Below are positions 9,449 to 20,409 of a stretch of DNA of 44,803 bases, piece after piece. The stretch is from Baffinella frigidus (lineage: Eukaryota > Cryptophyceae > Cryptomonadales > Baffinellaceae). The notes under the pieces are model-generated. The model was not told the origin of the DNA and did no database searches. It was given only the letters and a program-made list of their open reading frames with translations. The translations under genes were made by a program, and so were the position numbers. The stretch lies in NCBI GenBank assembly GCA_026770585.1, contig MU646303.1:2080154-2124956 (forward strand), written 5' to 3'. How positions within the stretch are numbered: position 1 is the first letter of the stretch; every line of letters begins with the position of its first letter.

Positions 9449-12400
9449 CTTGAACGCCAGCGCCCCCGCAAGCACCGCAAGCTCCTCAGGGATCACCCCC
9501 CACACCCCGGCGTTGGAGCCGTTGGATCCGTCCGCAGAAGTCGGAGGTCCCCGCAGAGGCCCGCCGCCGAGCGCCGGCGCCTCCCCGGATGCCAGCCGCC
9601 ACCTGATTTCAGTCATTGTCAGGTTATGAACATAGAGCGTGTGCGGTAATTGTTGTCCATTGTGGACGTACGTTTTCCCGGTTTTCCGGTTTTAAAAGGG
9701 ACGTGACAAGGATTTTAAATAGTACCAGAATTGCGCCTCTTGGTACCATTTAAAATCCTTGTCACGTCCTATAAGTCCCTTTTCAAAACCGGAAAACCGG
9801 AAAACCGTACGTCCAAAACGAACAACAATTACCGCAAACGCTCTACTACAGGAACCTTCACGCAGCCACTTGACGCATCCCAGTTCTCAGCAAAATAAAT
9901 TAAAATAGAAGGCTGCCGACTACAGCCATGTAGACCCTTCGTGATCGATGCGTAGTCAGCATCCAAGATTATGAACTCTCTCGGTGACACACACACTCTC
10001 TCTCTCCATGTGCCTCCCCCCGTGCCTCAACCTTGGAGACTGCGGCGCGAGAAACACTGCCGAAGGTGGTTGACCCGTGTCCAGCAGGGGAGGCGGCCTG
10101 ACGCGACCGGGCAGCCTTGACGCGACTGGACAGACGGGGGGGGGGCGCGGTGCCGCCACAGAAACCGCTACCCCGCCCACGCATCAACCCCACGCTCTAC
10201 ATCCCGCTTCCTAAAACTCGACCTTTAACCAGCGTGGTAGGCACCACGCCAGCAGGCGGGGCAGGGGGGCAAGCACGGCGGCGCCACAAAACGCGCAGCG
10301 GTGCAAACAGTGGTGAGACACAGGGGGGGGCGGCGCACCTCCGAAAGCGCGACGCGCCCGTGCCCGCGCCCCCTTTGACCCACGCGCACCGGTCGATCCC
10401 GCGAGGCTTGGCGCCTGAGGATGTAGGGTGTGAGGGTTGTTTAGGGTGTAGGGTTTAGGCGCAGGGCCCCGCCGCCTCCGCTGGGTAGATCTCATATGGA
10501 ACCCTTTTTGATTTTAAAAAACATGCTTCAATGAAGATTACTACACGACTGATTTCATATTACTAGTAAAGACCATGATGTGTAGAAAATTTCATTGCCC
10601 ATTTTCAAAAAAATAAAAATGTTTCCACGTTAGATGAGGCGGATCTGCGGGTGTAGGGTTTGAGGGTTACCAGAGCTCGCGGCAGAGCTCGCGGCCGCGG
10701 CAGACTTGAGGAGCGGGATCGCGATCGAGACCGTGTCGCGTGGGTTGTTCGCGATCGTGAATGCGTAGTGCGTTAGCAGCGTTGCGCCTGCGTGTACCGT
10801 TTCGGTTGAGGAATTAGGATTTAGGGTTTAGGGTTTAGGGATTAAGGTGAAGGGTTTAGGGTTGAAGGTTTAGGGTTGAGGGTTTAGGGTCTAGGGTTTA
10901 GGGTATAGGGGGTGTCGGTTGAGGGTTCAGGAACCCTTCAACCCTAAACCGAAACCAGGGGCGCCATGACCCTTTCAGGATGGTCCACACCCTACAGGGA
11001 TCGCGCAGCGCTGCAGGGGAGGCGCGACCAGATGCCACAGACCGGTGCATGCGTGGCGCATTGTGCGATGCGCAGCGGTTCAAGGAGCATAGCATGAAAG
11101 GCGCGTGGCGCATGGCTGCTGGGGTCACGAGGTGTGTCGCCGGGTTTCGGGTGTAGGGGCCATTGGGGGCATCACCAGGGTAGTCTCCATAGCAGATGCA
11201 CACCTCGCCGCCGCGCGGAATGGGCTGCGTGATCTCCATCACCTTGTGCGCCCACTCGGAACCCTGGGTTTAGGGGTTAGGGTTTAGGGAGTCGGGTTAA
11301 GGGAGTAGGCTTCACGGTTTACGGTTTATGGTTTAGAGTTTAGGGTTAAGGGTTAGGAGTTAGGGGTTAGGATTTAGACCCTTAACCTTCAACCCACGCA
11401 CCCACACGTCACCCCACCCTCCTAGGGTGCGAGATCGGAGGTGCACGACACGCGCCTCCAACCAACTTCACGAGGTTGCGCAGAGCCTAACGACGATCCA
11501 CGGAACATGTGACGAAAACATGTTGCACAATTTTCGAGAGGGGTCATCTGCTCACAGCTTGCAGCCGTCGGCGCGTGCATGGGTATCTAGGCTCTACCGA
11601 CACCTAGGATGTACTGTCATGAGCAGCGTCACGATGCGCACCTCGGTGTCGTGTATGAGGCGCGCGCCATGCAGCCCGGAGGCCGCGTGGTTGAACAGGT
11701 CCGCGAGCGGCACCAGCGTCTGCCCTGACGCCACCCCCGCTGATCCTGCCGCCCGCCACCCCCTTTGAGCGCGAGGATTTACAGCAAGACAAAACTTCTT
11801 GGAGGCGAATGATTTAGATATGTGTGTCGGGCAATCCCCGATTTCCCCCGATTTTTACCCGCGGTTAGTCGATTCCCGACTGAGTGGTACAAAACTGTCA
11901 ACGAATTCGGGTTGAGATTCTTGACTCGGGAGGGCGGGTGGGAGGGGACCTGGTGCAGGCGAGGATCGGAGCGCAGGCGGGCCCATCGAGTACGTGCGAG
12001 ACGCGACGAGCGAGCGCGCGTGCAGGTAGTCTCTCTCGGAGAACGCTGGCGCGCCTCTTGGGGAAGCGTCGGGTCGCCGTTTGAGGAGCGGCGATACGAA
12101 GTCGCACCACTCCGCTCTGCGCAGGTTGGGGGGTGGCTGTTAGTGAGAGCGTGTGAGTGAGGGGGGTTGAGGGGGGGGGTGCAGGGTGAGGGAGGTTGGG
12201 TGAGCGAGGGAGGTCAGGAGGTGGGGGTGCGTTGGATGCTTGGATGGGGAGGTGAGGAGGTGTGGGGGGGGGGGGCATGCCAGGGCGCGAAGTGGAGCGC
12301 GGCGTCAGGCTTCAAGGATCAGGGCTTGGCGGGAAGGGGCTAGGGGCTAGGGTGCAGGCTCACCTGGCGCCATCCCTGTCCCGATTCGCTGGAGTCGCTG

Positions 12401-13095
12401 CCTCAGATCCTGCGCGTCAAGCATCGATTCAGCAGAGAGCACCAGAGAAATCGCTGCAAACTACACATGCCCTGCACCCGCCAGTGTCGATGCGTCGCTC
12501 TGGAGACATGCAGCAATAAATCCCCGAGGGTCTCCCTGAGGTTGGGACGCACGATGCCGTCCCGTGTACAATCGCTTCATGTCGCTGGGCCACATTGGGA
12601 TATGGAGAATGTAGAAGAACGGGAGTGAAGGGAGAGAGGTGTACCGGCAAGCCACTGTCGACACTCGGCGGGCCATAGGAGCGGGACTGGCTCGAAGAGA
12701 GGGATGGACGCGATGTAGGTCGCCCACGGGGAGGAAGGCCCGAGCGCGCGCTCATACATCAAGATGAAGGCAAGCAACATCTTCTCGCGCCACGCGGCAG
12801 CGGCCTCGATCTCGTCGTGGCTGCATTTGCGGCAAGTGATGACACCTTCAACGCTCCCGCACGCGCAACACCCGCCCCACAGCGCCGTCGCGCGGAGCTC
12901 GAGCACCACCTCCGGGCACGAGCTCGTGGTCTCGTTGAGGCAAGATGTCCTTGGAATGCGCGCGACGATCTCGCCCTCCTTCAGGTCACGCGCCGCGGTG
13001 GCTTGGAAGCCTCCGGAGGCATGGCGCTCGATCAGGACGGCCGACGCGTCCACGGTGATGCCGAACGCCTCCCACCAGGTGGGGACCGGGTCCAT
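9449..13095 (-). CDS. SET-domain protein methyltransferase (SETD3/SETD6/Rubisco-LSMT class)
   Basis: Minus-strand exons 13095-12645 (ATG at 13095), 12453-12364, 11724-11615, 11263-11176 and 10787-10671 join in compatible phases; 9602-9449 is a weaker candidate exon. Family marks: an early SET GGFQATAARDLKEGE segment, then SPWATYIASIP and LLWP, the hallmark VPLADLFNH, GGEVCICYGDY, and LLTHYAFTIANNPRD. These enzymes methylate lysine or histidine side chains using S-adenosylmethionine; the substrate cannot be told from sequence. Odd: a CCAC...CRKC four-cysteine segment sits within the first exon, inside the SET region, like a small zinc knuckle. The conserved GT after WLA is read into the intron if the donor is at 12644. 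C-terminal exons are uncertain. Intron filler is TTTAGGG on the plus strand throughout. Confidence 0.8.
9633..9845. mobile_element. Long-arm hairpin element, family D
   Basis: About 213 bp, nearly all inverted repeat. It starts TAGAGCGTGTGCGGTAATTG and ends CAATTACCGCAAACGCTCTA, with GGTTTTCCGGTTTT arms inside. A second copy lies at 24224-24423. Non-coding. Confidence 0.85.
10483..10646. mobile_element. AT-rich MITE-like insert in SET gene
   Basis: AT-rich island in a GC-rich setting with weakly inverse ends (GATCTCATATGGAA and, inverted, CCTCATCTAACGTGGAA). It contains TTACTACACGACTG and TTACTAGTAA words seen in other AT islands (near 17960-18015, 27350-27400). Confidence 0.4.
10812..10930 (+). 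repeat. Degenerate TTTAGGG intron filler
   Basis: TTTAGGG and GTTGAGGG heptamers in the intron between SET exons 11263-11176 and 10787-10671. CCCTAAA-type on the coding strand, shortly upstream of the acceptor. Confidence 0.8.
11262..11385 (+). repeat. Degenerate TTTAGGG intron filler
   Basis: TTTAGGG-type heptamers run right up to the acceptor of SET exon 11263-11176; the coding strand reads CTAAACCCAG at the splice site. Confidence 0.85.
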
Positions 13096-13314
13096 CGCGG
13101 GGGCCGTCGCCTAGATCGATCTCAAAGGTGCTCTGCCCAACCGTCTCCCACCCCAGATCGCGTACACCGCAAAGAGTTGCCTCGAAGTATGCCACGGGAG
13201 GTGGCTTGGGGGGCCAGACGAGCCCACAGAGGATTTCGCGACTCGTGCCTCCTCACCTCTCCCCTCACAGCAAATTTGACCAGCCTGCCAGCGGTGGTCA
13301 AAATCGGGGGAGAG
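13096..13314. promoter_or_regulatory. Divergent promoter region between SET and Ldh_2 genes
   Basis: The SET gene starts at 13095 on the minus strand and the dehydrogenase at 13315 on the plus strand, leaving about 219 bp that must hold both promoters. I see no canonical TATA box. Confidence 0.4.
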
Positions 13315-16300
13315 ATGGGGGATTTTGTTATAAGCGTCGAACAACATGATGCAATCGTTCAAAAAGCCTTCCTCCAGCGCGGTTTCGACGAGGTACCCAG
13401 GCCCCCGCCCCTCCCACGCCCAGATTTTGACTCCGAAGGTCGCCAGCCCAGCTTGCTGGTGTGGGCTTTTCCGTGTCCCTCCTGTTGCAGCAGAAGAAGG
13501 GGCGCTGGCGGCCATCGTTGTGTAAGGGCGTGTCCCTGCCCCGTTGCAGAATTCTCGCTCCGAAGGGGTCCGGGCGTGTCCCTGCCCCGTGGCAGATTCT
13601 CGATCCGAAGGGGTCCCGACCAAACACAACCAAATATAACCAGGAGGAGAGCAAGCAAGCTAGCAGGCTTGCTACAATGGCGTCCTGGCATGGCATCAAG
13701 ACGCACAACGCGATCAAGGCGCTGCACCTCGACGATCGATTCGGCTCGCGCGCCGAACATCCCGGGTGCGACCTGCCGCCGCGCCCGTGCCCTGTCGCTG
13801 TGCATGCATGCTCGAGCGGGGTGTACCTTTCCCGCCCGGGAACAGCTGTTAGGTGGGGGGGGGGCGTCGAGGCGCGCTGTGTGGACTGGTCCTGAGCCAA
13901 ATTTATCGGGCGGTGCTGACAGCCGTTTCCGCTGCGCTGTTTCTTGCAGATGCGTGCCGAAGGCACAGGTGGAAGTTCTGAACAAGGGGCGGTTCGGCGC
14001 CGTGCAGCGGTGGAACGCAAACAAGAAGCTCGGACAGTCGGTACGAACCCCATACGCTAAACCCTGAACCCCAACCCTAAATCCCAAACTCTGAACCGCA
14101 AACTCTCAGCAATAAACCCTAAACCATAAACCATACACCATAAACCATAAACCATAAACCATAAACCATAAACCATGAACCATAAACCCTAAACCTTAAA
14201 CCTAAACCATAAACCCGAAACACCACCCCTAGACCCTGAACACCACACTCTAAACCAAACCCCCTGAAACTTGAACCCTCAACTCTCAACCATCAACCCT
14301 AAACCATAAACCCTAAACCCTAAACCCTAAACCTTAAACACTAAACACTCAACACTCAACACTCAACACTCAACACTCAACACTCAACACTCAACACTCA
14401 ACACTCACCACCAACCCTAAATACTCAACCCTGAACACTGTAGATGACCTAAATTGTGTACCAGAAAGAAATGTGTGAAATGACATGTATTCCTCATTTT
14501 GAAATGAAATTTCTGGAATGACATTTACTCCGTAAGAAACGGTCCACGCCCTCAACCCTAATACTAAACCCTAAACCCTAACACTAAACCCTAAAACCCT
14601 AGACCCTAAACCCTAAACCCTAAACCCTAAACCCTAAACCCGAAACCCTAAACCCTAGACCCTAAACCCTAACCCCTAAACCACAAACCACAAACCCCAA
14701 ACCCCAAACCTTAAACCCTAAACCCAACACAGGCGCGTGGCTCTCTTGCAGAACAAATGCTGGGTCCTAGCAAGCAAATCTTGACTCGTACCCGAAATAG
14801 GTAGCGTTCGCCGCGATGGAGGAGTGCATGCGGATGGCTGACACCCACGGTTCGACCCCACCCCGAGAGAGAGAGAGAGAGAGAGAGAGCGCGCGCGCGC
14901 GCTCGAGATTCCGCACCCTCTTTCGCATTCTGCAACCCCTCTGACTCTGTTTCCGCAACGCGAAATTTTCACACACACCATCTACTATCATTTCTTAGAA
15001 CTATCGTGTCTTACAATCTTGCCATAATCGCCACGGCCCGTGAATCTGGACCTGGTGTAGGGTTGACCTCCACCCTCCACCCTCAAACAGGCGTCAGGAG
15101 GGGTGGATAAGTGTGACATAAGACAACCCTACACCTTGAAACAGGCGTAGGGATCGTGACAGTAGACAACTGCTTCCACTACCTCTGGGGGGGGGGGTAC
15201 GTGATCGAAGCTGCCAAGCGGGGGTACATCGCCTACACCAACTGCACCTCGACTCTCGCTGAGGTGCCGCACCCGACACCTTCCCTCTCTCACACACACA
15301 CACGCTCCCTCGCTCTCTCTCGCTCGCTGCGTCATCGCAACCGCGTAGCAAGAAAGGTTTCTGTTCTCGCGCCTTTCCCTGCCATGAACATCAGCCTCCT
15401 GAGTCACGTTCTTTCCCTTACTGCCCGTCGGAGGCAGGTGGTACCGCACGGGGGGGTCACGGCGACGCTGGGCACCAACCCCCACTCCTGGGGCTTCCCC
15501 ACCACCGATCAGGTTCAGCGCTAAACCCGAAACCCGAAACCCGAAACCCGAAACTCGAAACCCGAACACCGAAAACCGAAACCCGAATACAGAAACCTGA
15601 TACCCGAAACACGAAACACGAAACCCGAAAACCGAAACCCGAAACCTGACACCTGAAACCTGAAACCCGAAACCCGCAACCCGAAATCCGAAACCCGAAA
15701 CCCAAAACTCGAATCCCTAAACCCGAAACCCGAAAACCTGCACGCCAAAACCAAGCCCCAGAGACCACCATGCTCCAGCAAGGTTCGAACTAGGCTCGTT
15801 GAGAGCTCCCCTGCCGCCGCAGTGATGAGCACACGACCAGCCTAGGCTGATTCACCCCGGCACGTGCTTCGGACTGGGCTCGGCCACGCCACAGACCGCA
15901 ATGTTTGGACTCTGATGTGTGAGAGAGGTGGGGCTCACTGGGACCCCCCCGCGCCTGAATCCTAAATCTCAAACCCTGATACTAAATCCAGGTTGGGTTC
16001 CCGATTGTTGTGGACTGGGCCACCTCCACAGTCGCCATGGGGTGCCGCCCCTCCCTCTACGACTCACTCGCTCCCTCGCCTTCCATCACCCTCACACTCG
16101 CTGTCTCCCTCACCCTCCCGCTCTCGCTCTCTATCTTTCGCGATCTGGCGCGACAGAGCCCACCCCCCCCAGGGCTCCGCGCGTGCAGCCCGGTCGGTAC
16201 CCGGGAGCTGACGTCAGTTGTGTGCCCCTTTGGTGGGTGGTACCCTAAGCCCTGATGCATACACCAGGCGGGTGCAGCAGCTAGCGCGGGAGGGGGCGAC

Positions 16301-19300
16301 TCTCCCCCCAGGCCTCGCGCTCGACGCCCAGGTGATTTAGTCAACTTTCTCACTCTCTCACACTTTCTCACACACTCTCTCTCTCTCNNNNNNNNNNNNN
16401 NNNNNNNNNNNNNNNNNNNNNNNNNNNNNNNNNNNNNNNNNNNNNNNNNNNNNNNNNNNNNNNNNNNNNNNNNNNNNNNNNNNNNNNNNNNNNNNNNNNN
16501 NNNNNNNNNNNNNNNNNNNNNNNNNNNNNNNNNNNNNNNNNNNNNNNNNNNNNNNNNNNNNNNNNNNNNNNNNNNNNNNNNNNNNNNNNNNNNNNNNNNN
16601 NNNNNNNNNNNNNNNNNNNNNNNNNNNNNNNNNNNNNNNNNNNNNNNNNNNNNNNNNNNNNNNNNNNNNNNNNNNNNNNNNNNNNNNNNNNNNNNNNNNN
16701 NNNNNNNNNNNNNNNNNNNNNNNNNNNNNNNNNNNNNNNNNNNNNNNNNNNNNNNNNNNNNNNNNNNNNNNNNNNNNNNNNNNNNNNNNNNNNNNNNNNN
16801 NNNNNNNNNNNNNNNNNNNNNNNNNNNNNNNNNNNNNNNNNNNNNNNNNNNNNNNNNNNNNNNNNNNNNNNNNNNNNNNNNNNNNNNNNNNNNNNNNNNN
16901 NNNNNNNNNNNNNNNNNNNNNNNNNNNNNNNNNNNNNNNNNNNNNNNNNNNNNNNNNNNNNNNNNNNNNNNNNNNNNNNNNNNNNNNNNNNNNNNNNNNN
17001 NNNNNNNNNNNNNNNNNNNNNNNNNNNNNNNNNNNNNNNNNNNNNNNNNNNNNNNNNNNNNNNNNNNNNNNNNNNNNNNNNNNNNNNNNNNNNNNNNNNN
17101 NNNNNNNNNNNNCCTAAACCCTAAACCCTAGACCCTAGACCCTAAACCCTAAACCCTAAACCCGAAACCCGAAACCGCAAACCATAAACCATAAACCATA
17201 AACCATAAACCATAAACCATAAACCATAAACCATAAACCATAAACCATAAACCATAAACCCCACAATCTCAACCCTAAACCCTAAATCCCAAATTCCAAA
17301 CCCCAAACCCCAAACCCCAAACCCCAAACCCCAAACCCCAAACCCTAGGTCGTGCCCGACGTTCCGCGGAAGGCCGGAGGGAGCGCCGTCCGGGGAGAAG
17401 ACATCGTCGACGTTCTTCTTCCAGTGTATCCATCCCGATGCGCTTGACTGCGGGGGGTTCGCGCTCGGCCGCTCGCAGGCGAAACCCTAAACCCAAAACC
17501 CTACACCTTCAACTCCCCAAAACCCTACACCTTGAACAAACATACGCAATAAACCCAAACACCAATCCCTGTTTTGCTCCTCGTCTCGCCGTAACGGCTT
17601 GCCGTGCGTGGAGACGCACGCGCAGGCATGTGTCACATGCTGGCGACGCACTCAACTGCCCTGAATGTAGGCCGTTACCCTGGAACGTGCGTGTTTGAGA
17701 TGGCTGGTCTGACGCCGGGTGTGTGCCTACAGGGGAGCAACGTAGAAGTGTTTTGACGCCTGGTGTGCGCCTGCAGGGGATAGAAGTGACATCCGTGAGT
17801 AACCCTCTCTCTCTCTCTCGGCAGGGGAGCAACGTGGATAAGGTGCTGCGGGACGTGATGGGGCACGGCAACGCCGCCGCGGGCGCGATCCTTCCTGGTC
17901 TCACCTCCGCAACCGATTCAAAACACGCAACGAAAATCACTTCATAAATAGGCAACGACAATTACTACCAAAAAAGGCCACGGAAGTTACTACACAGAGG
18001 CTGTACTATTACTAGTAAGCCCCAAGTGGGTGGTAATTTTCATAGCGAGGAAGTATGGAGGGATGTGATGGGGCACGGCAACGCCGACGCGGGCGCAATC
18101 CTCCCTGGTCACTTTCCCTGCTTAAACTCGGTTGTTTTGTCCATGAATGCTGCCCCTGATTTTCACACTCAATCAAGTGCGATCCTCTCTGGCCACTTTC
18201 CAAGCTGTTACCCACCCTGAATCGTGTCCTTGAATGTTTCACTGAATCGAGTGGTGAGCGAGGCATGCATGGCGCTATCCTCATAACGGCGAAACCTCTT
18301 TCATAAATTCAGTAATCAGTAATCCTCTCTGGTCACTGTCCCAGCTGTTTCGCCTGATGTTGTTGCGGGATCTCGTCCAGTGGGAATTCCTCCCCTACCC
18401 CCTGCACCCGCATACCCTACACCCTACACCCTCTCGTTCGACCAGCGAGATCCCCAGCTGCTACCCACCCTGAATGCTGCCCCTTAATTTCCAACTGCTT
18501 CGAGTGCTGGGCGAACCCTCAACGGCGTGATCCTTCCAGCGCGTGTGCGCGTTCAGGGTTTGGGTTTTAACCCCTAAACCCTAAACCCTAAAGCAGGGGA
18601 GCTGGAGAGCCGCGCTGCCAAAGCGAGCGAGGCGGCTGGCGGCATCATTCTCTCACAGGTATCCCTGCGCGCCGTTTGTTCGCAGAGACAGCGGTAGCCA
18701 CACGGTAGCCACACGGTAGACTACACACCGTTCATCGAAAGTTGAATTGCCCCAACGCCATTAACTTTAAGGCCTTATTTAGTACAAATGTTGTCACGTT
18801 ACCGCTAAAGGGGTCCCGAAACTTTCGTAGTCCACCGAGTGGTGGAGTTCTTCTTTTCGTAGAGAGGGGCGTGGCAAGACAGTGAGAGACGAGCCCTGCC
18901 GTGCTTTCAGCTCCGCAGACCCGGCGCAGCCCGCATCACCCTTGGCCCAACCATCCAGACTGAACGTGGGGCCCCTGTGAGGTCCACTTAGTGGTGATAA
19001 GTAGCCGGGTATTAGGCAACTAGAAATGTCTCTTTGCGAGTATGCCTGAAGTGGCCTGGAGCCAATACGCCTTTACGATAGGGCATACGAGGAGCCCAGG
19101 ACCTGTGGAGGGCCAAATATGACCCCCTTGCCGCTTGAGGGATACATCTGCAGATTGACAGTTGGCTGGCTAAGTGTTCCTGCCACGTGGTGCTCCTGCC
19201 ACAGCTGGCAACTTATGACGACTAAGTGTTCCTGCCGCGGGGTGCAGGCTGAGGCGGAGGAGTTCCGCAAGATTGCTCTTGAGGTCCGCCCCCCCATAGG

Positions 19301-20047
19301 ACCACCGTAGGGCTAGGTATAGGCCTGGTGTAGAGTCCTAGGGGGTTGCGCCTTCTGATGAGCGAGGTACCCCTGTAGCGTCACATTATCTGCCGTGTAG
19401 GTATGTTTTGGGGAACTCCCAACGGATTGGGGAACTCCAACGTTGTCACCCTAGATATCACTGAAGTGGTCATGGGGTTAACATTGACCCCAAAGAGGTC
19501 CTAGGCAGGTCTTAGGGCCCTACAGTAGGGCGTGTGATCGTACTTGCCACTTAAGGGATATATTTGATACACGCTGCTTCTGATTGTCTGGCGTTGAGAT
19601 GTTGCAGAATCCAGCCTGATGCGGCGTTACAGGGGTTACTCGCGAATAAGGACGCGCGCCGCCCCTAGGGATGTCCTAGGTGCCTAGTAAAAACCCTACC
19701 GCAGGACCCTAGGGCGGTGCGTGTCCTCGTCCCCGAGTAACCTCTGTACCGTTGGCGGGAGACTCCCTGGAAGTATTCGAGATCTGGTGACAACACCAAG
19801 ACTTCGCCCGGAGTGGCCCTGACTCTACCCTGACCACCCAAGGGGCGCGCTACCACTTGACACTCACGCTGTACAGGGGTACCTGAAACGCCCACCCGCA
19901 TACGATCACCATAGGGCCCTAGGCATAGGCCTACTGTATGGTCCTAGGGGGGGTCGGTTTCTCATGAGCGAGGTACCCCTGTACCCTGAAGCGTTGGGTG
20001 GCGTGCAGGCTGGCGCACCCTGCGATCTCCGCCCCATCGTTCGTTGA
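13315..20047 (+). CDS. Malate/L-lactate dehydrogenase, Ldh_2 family
   Basis: Plus-strand exons 13315-13392 (ATG at 13315), 13644-13765, 13950-14040, 14801-14849, 15145-15263, 15438-15512, 15992-16041, 16268-16331, then the 725-bp gap, then 17349-17478, 17825-17897, 18597-18658, 19248-19283 and 20009-20047 (TGA). Every visible junction keeps phase. The chain reads as a full Ldh_2 (COG2055-type) NAD(P)-dependent 2-hydroxyacid dehydrogenase: SWHGIKTHN with the family His, VDNCFHYLWGGGY, YTNCT, LGTNPHSWGFPTT, VDWATSTVAMG, HPDALDCGGFALGRSQ, GHGNAAAGAILPGELE. About 40-50 residues, including the usual PFG-hKGYGL stretch, fall in the gap. The exon ending 17478 has a GC donor (CAG/GCGAAA). The last intron is almost wholly hairpin elements. 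No targeting peptide is evident. Confidence 0.88.
14055..14440 (-). repeat. CCCTAAA/CATAAACC intron filler
   Basis: Imperfect CCCTAAA, ACCATAA and CAACACT repeats in a dehydrogenase intron; C-rich on the coding (plus) strand. An AT-rich island at 14445-14545 separates it from the next array. Confidence 0.85.
14550..14735 (-). repeat. CCCTAAA intron filler
   Basis: Close to perfect CCCTAAA heptamers in the same intron, upstream of exon 14801-14849. Confidence 0.85.
14864..14902. repeat. GA/GC dinucleotide microsatellite
   Basis: A run of GAGAGA followed by GCGCGC, directly after the dehydrogenase exon ending 14849. Confidence 0.8.
15524..15745 (-). repeat. CCCGAAA-variant intron filler
   Basis: An array of CCCGAAA heptamers (not CCCTAAA) in the intron after exon 15438-15512, showing that the repeat unit drifts array by array. 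Confidence 0.85.
16388..17112. other. Assembly gap (725 N)
   Basis: Unsequenced; it begins in a CT microsatellite and ends in a CCCTAAA array. It must hold the missing central exon or exons of the dehydrogenase. Confidence 0.95.
17113..17345 (-). repeat. CCCTAAA / CCATAAA intron filler
   Basis: Successive homogeneous blocks (CCCTAAA, then AACCATAAACC, then AACCCCA) run up to the acceptor of exon 17349-17478. This looks like local expansion of single variants. Confidence 0.85.
17725..18560 (+). repeat. Copies of dehydrogenase exon edges inside introns
   Basis: The acceptor side of exon 17825 (CAG then GGGAGCAACGT) also occurs at 17731-17744. The donor side, GGGGCACGGCAACGCC through GATCCT-CCTGGTC, recurs at 18068-18111. 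Shorter ATCCTCTCTGG pieces follow at about 18181 and 18320. The extra copies are not needed for the protein and look like partial exon duplications. Confidence 0.7.
19041..19144. mobile_element. Hairpin element, family C
   Basis: Diverged ends TATGCCTGAAGTGGC and CCGCTTGAGGGATA in the intron before exon 19248; internal CCAAATATGACCCC resembles the copy at 20101. Confidence 0.6.
19284..19377. mobile_element. Family A element abutting a splice donor
   Basis: The right arm is intact (GAGCGAGGTACCCCTGTA). The left arm is cut so that the element begins at the GT donor of the exon ending 19283, in the manner of an introner that supplies a splice site. Confidence 0.6.
19454..19560. mobile_element. 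Hairpin element, family C
   Basis: Ends ATATCACTGAAGTGG and GCCACTTAAGGGATA, with internal GGGGTTAACATTGAC as in the copy at 6907. Confidence 0.7.
19628..19748. mobile_element. Hairpin element, family B
   Basis: TACAGGGGTTACTCGCGAAT at the left and CCCCGAGTAACCTCTGTA at the right, with AAGGACGCGC mirrored by GCGTGTCCT. Lies in the last dehydrogenase intron. Confidence 0.75.
19872..19983. mobile_element. Hairpin element, family A
   Basis: TACAGGGGTACC at the left, GGTACCCCTGTA at the right, and a CATAGGGCCCTAGG core. It ends 25 bp before the last dehydrogenase exon. Confidence 0.75.
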
Positions 20048-20100
20048 CGCGGAGGCGGCGGTTAGTTTCACTGTGTGCGAGCGCGCCGGGCAGCAAGGGG

Positions 20101-20232
20101 TATCTTTTAAGGGGCCAGCGGGCTCCTATGCCCTACCGTAGGGCGGCAGGCTTATACGCCCTACCGTAGGGCATACGTAGGAGCCTATGACCTCTGTGGG
20201 GTCAATTTTGACCCCATCGCCGCTTAGGAAAT
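20101..20232. mobile_element. Hairpin element, family C (diverged)
   Basis: Just after the dehydrogenase stop. It carries two CCCTACCGTAGGG palindromes and a GGTCAATTTTGACCCC inverted core. Confidence 0.6.
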
Positions 20233-20305
20233 ACGCATTTTTTCGGGGACACAAATGGAATCCCTCGAAGGGGTCAAGTACGCGCGTGCCAGACTCCATC
20301 TCCTC

Positions 20306-20409
20306 TATCCCTTAAGTGGCCAGTAGGCTTATACGCCCTACCGTAGGGCCCTAGGACCAGCCTAGGACCGCAGGCCCCCAAATTTGGAGGCCTGGCCACT
20401 TAAGGGATA
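20306..20409. mobile_element. Hairpin element, family C
   Basis: Clear ends TATCCCTTAAGTGGCC and GGCCACTTAAGGGATA, with CCCTACCGTAGGG inside. Confidence 0.8.

Noticed and set aside
12817-14067. A 416-codon open frame on the plus strand
   Set aside because: Its left part is antisense to the SET exon. Its right part contains dehydrogenase exons plus unspliced introns. The exon model explains it better.
15457-15832. Long open frames reading GFRVSGFGFRVSG-like peptides
   Set aside because: They are translations of the CCCGAAA/CCCTAAA heptamer arrays; the same happens at 17142-17327 and 44504-44802. No protein family, and they lie inside introns.
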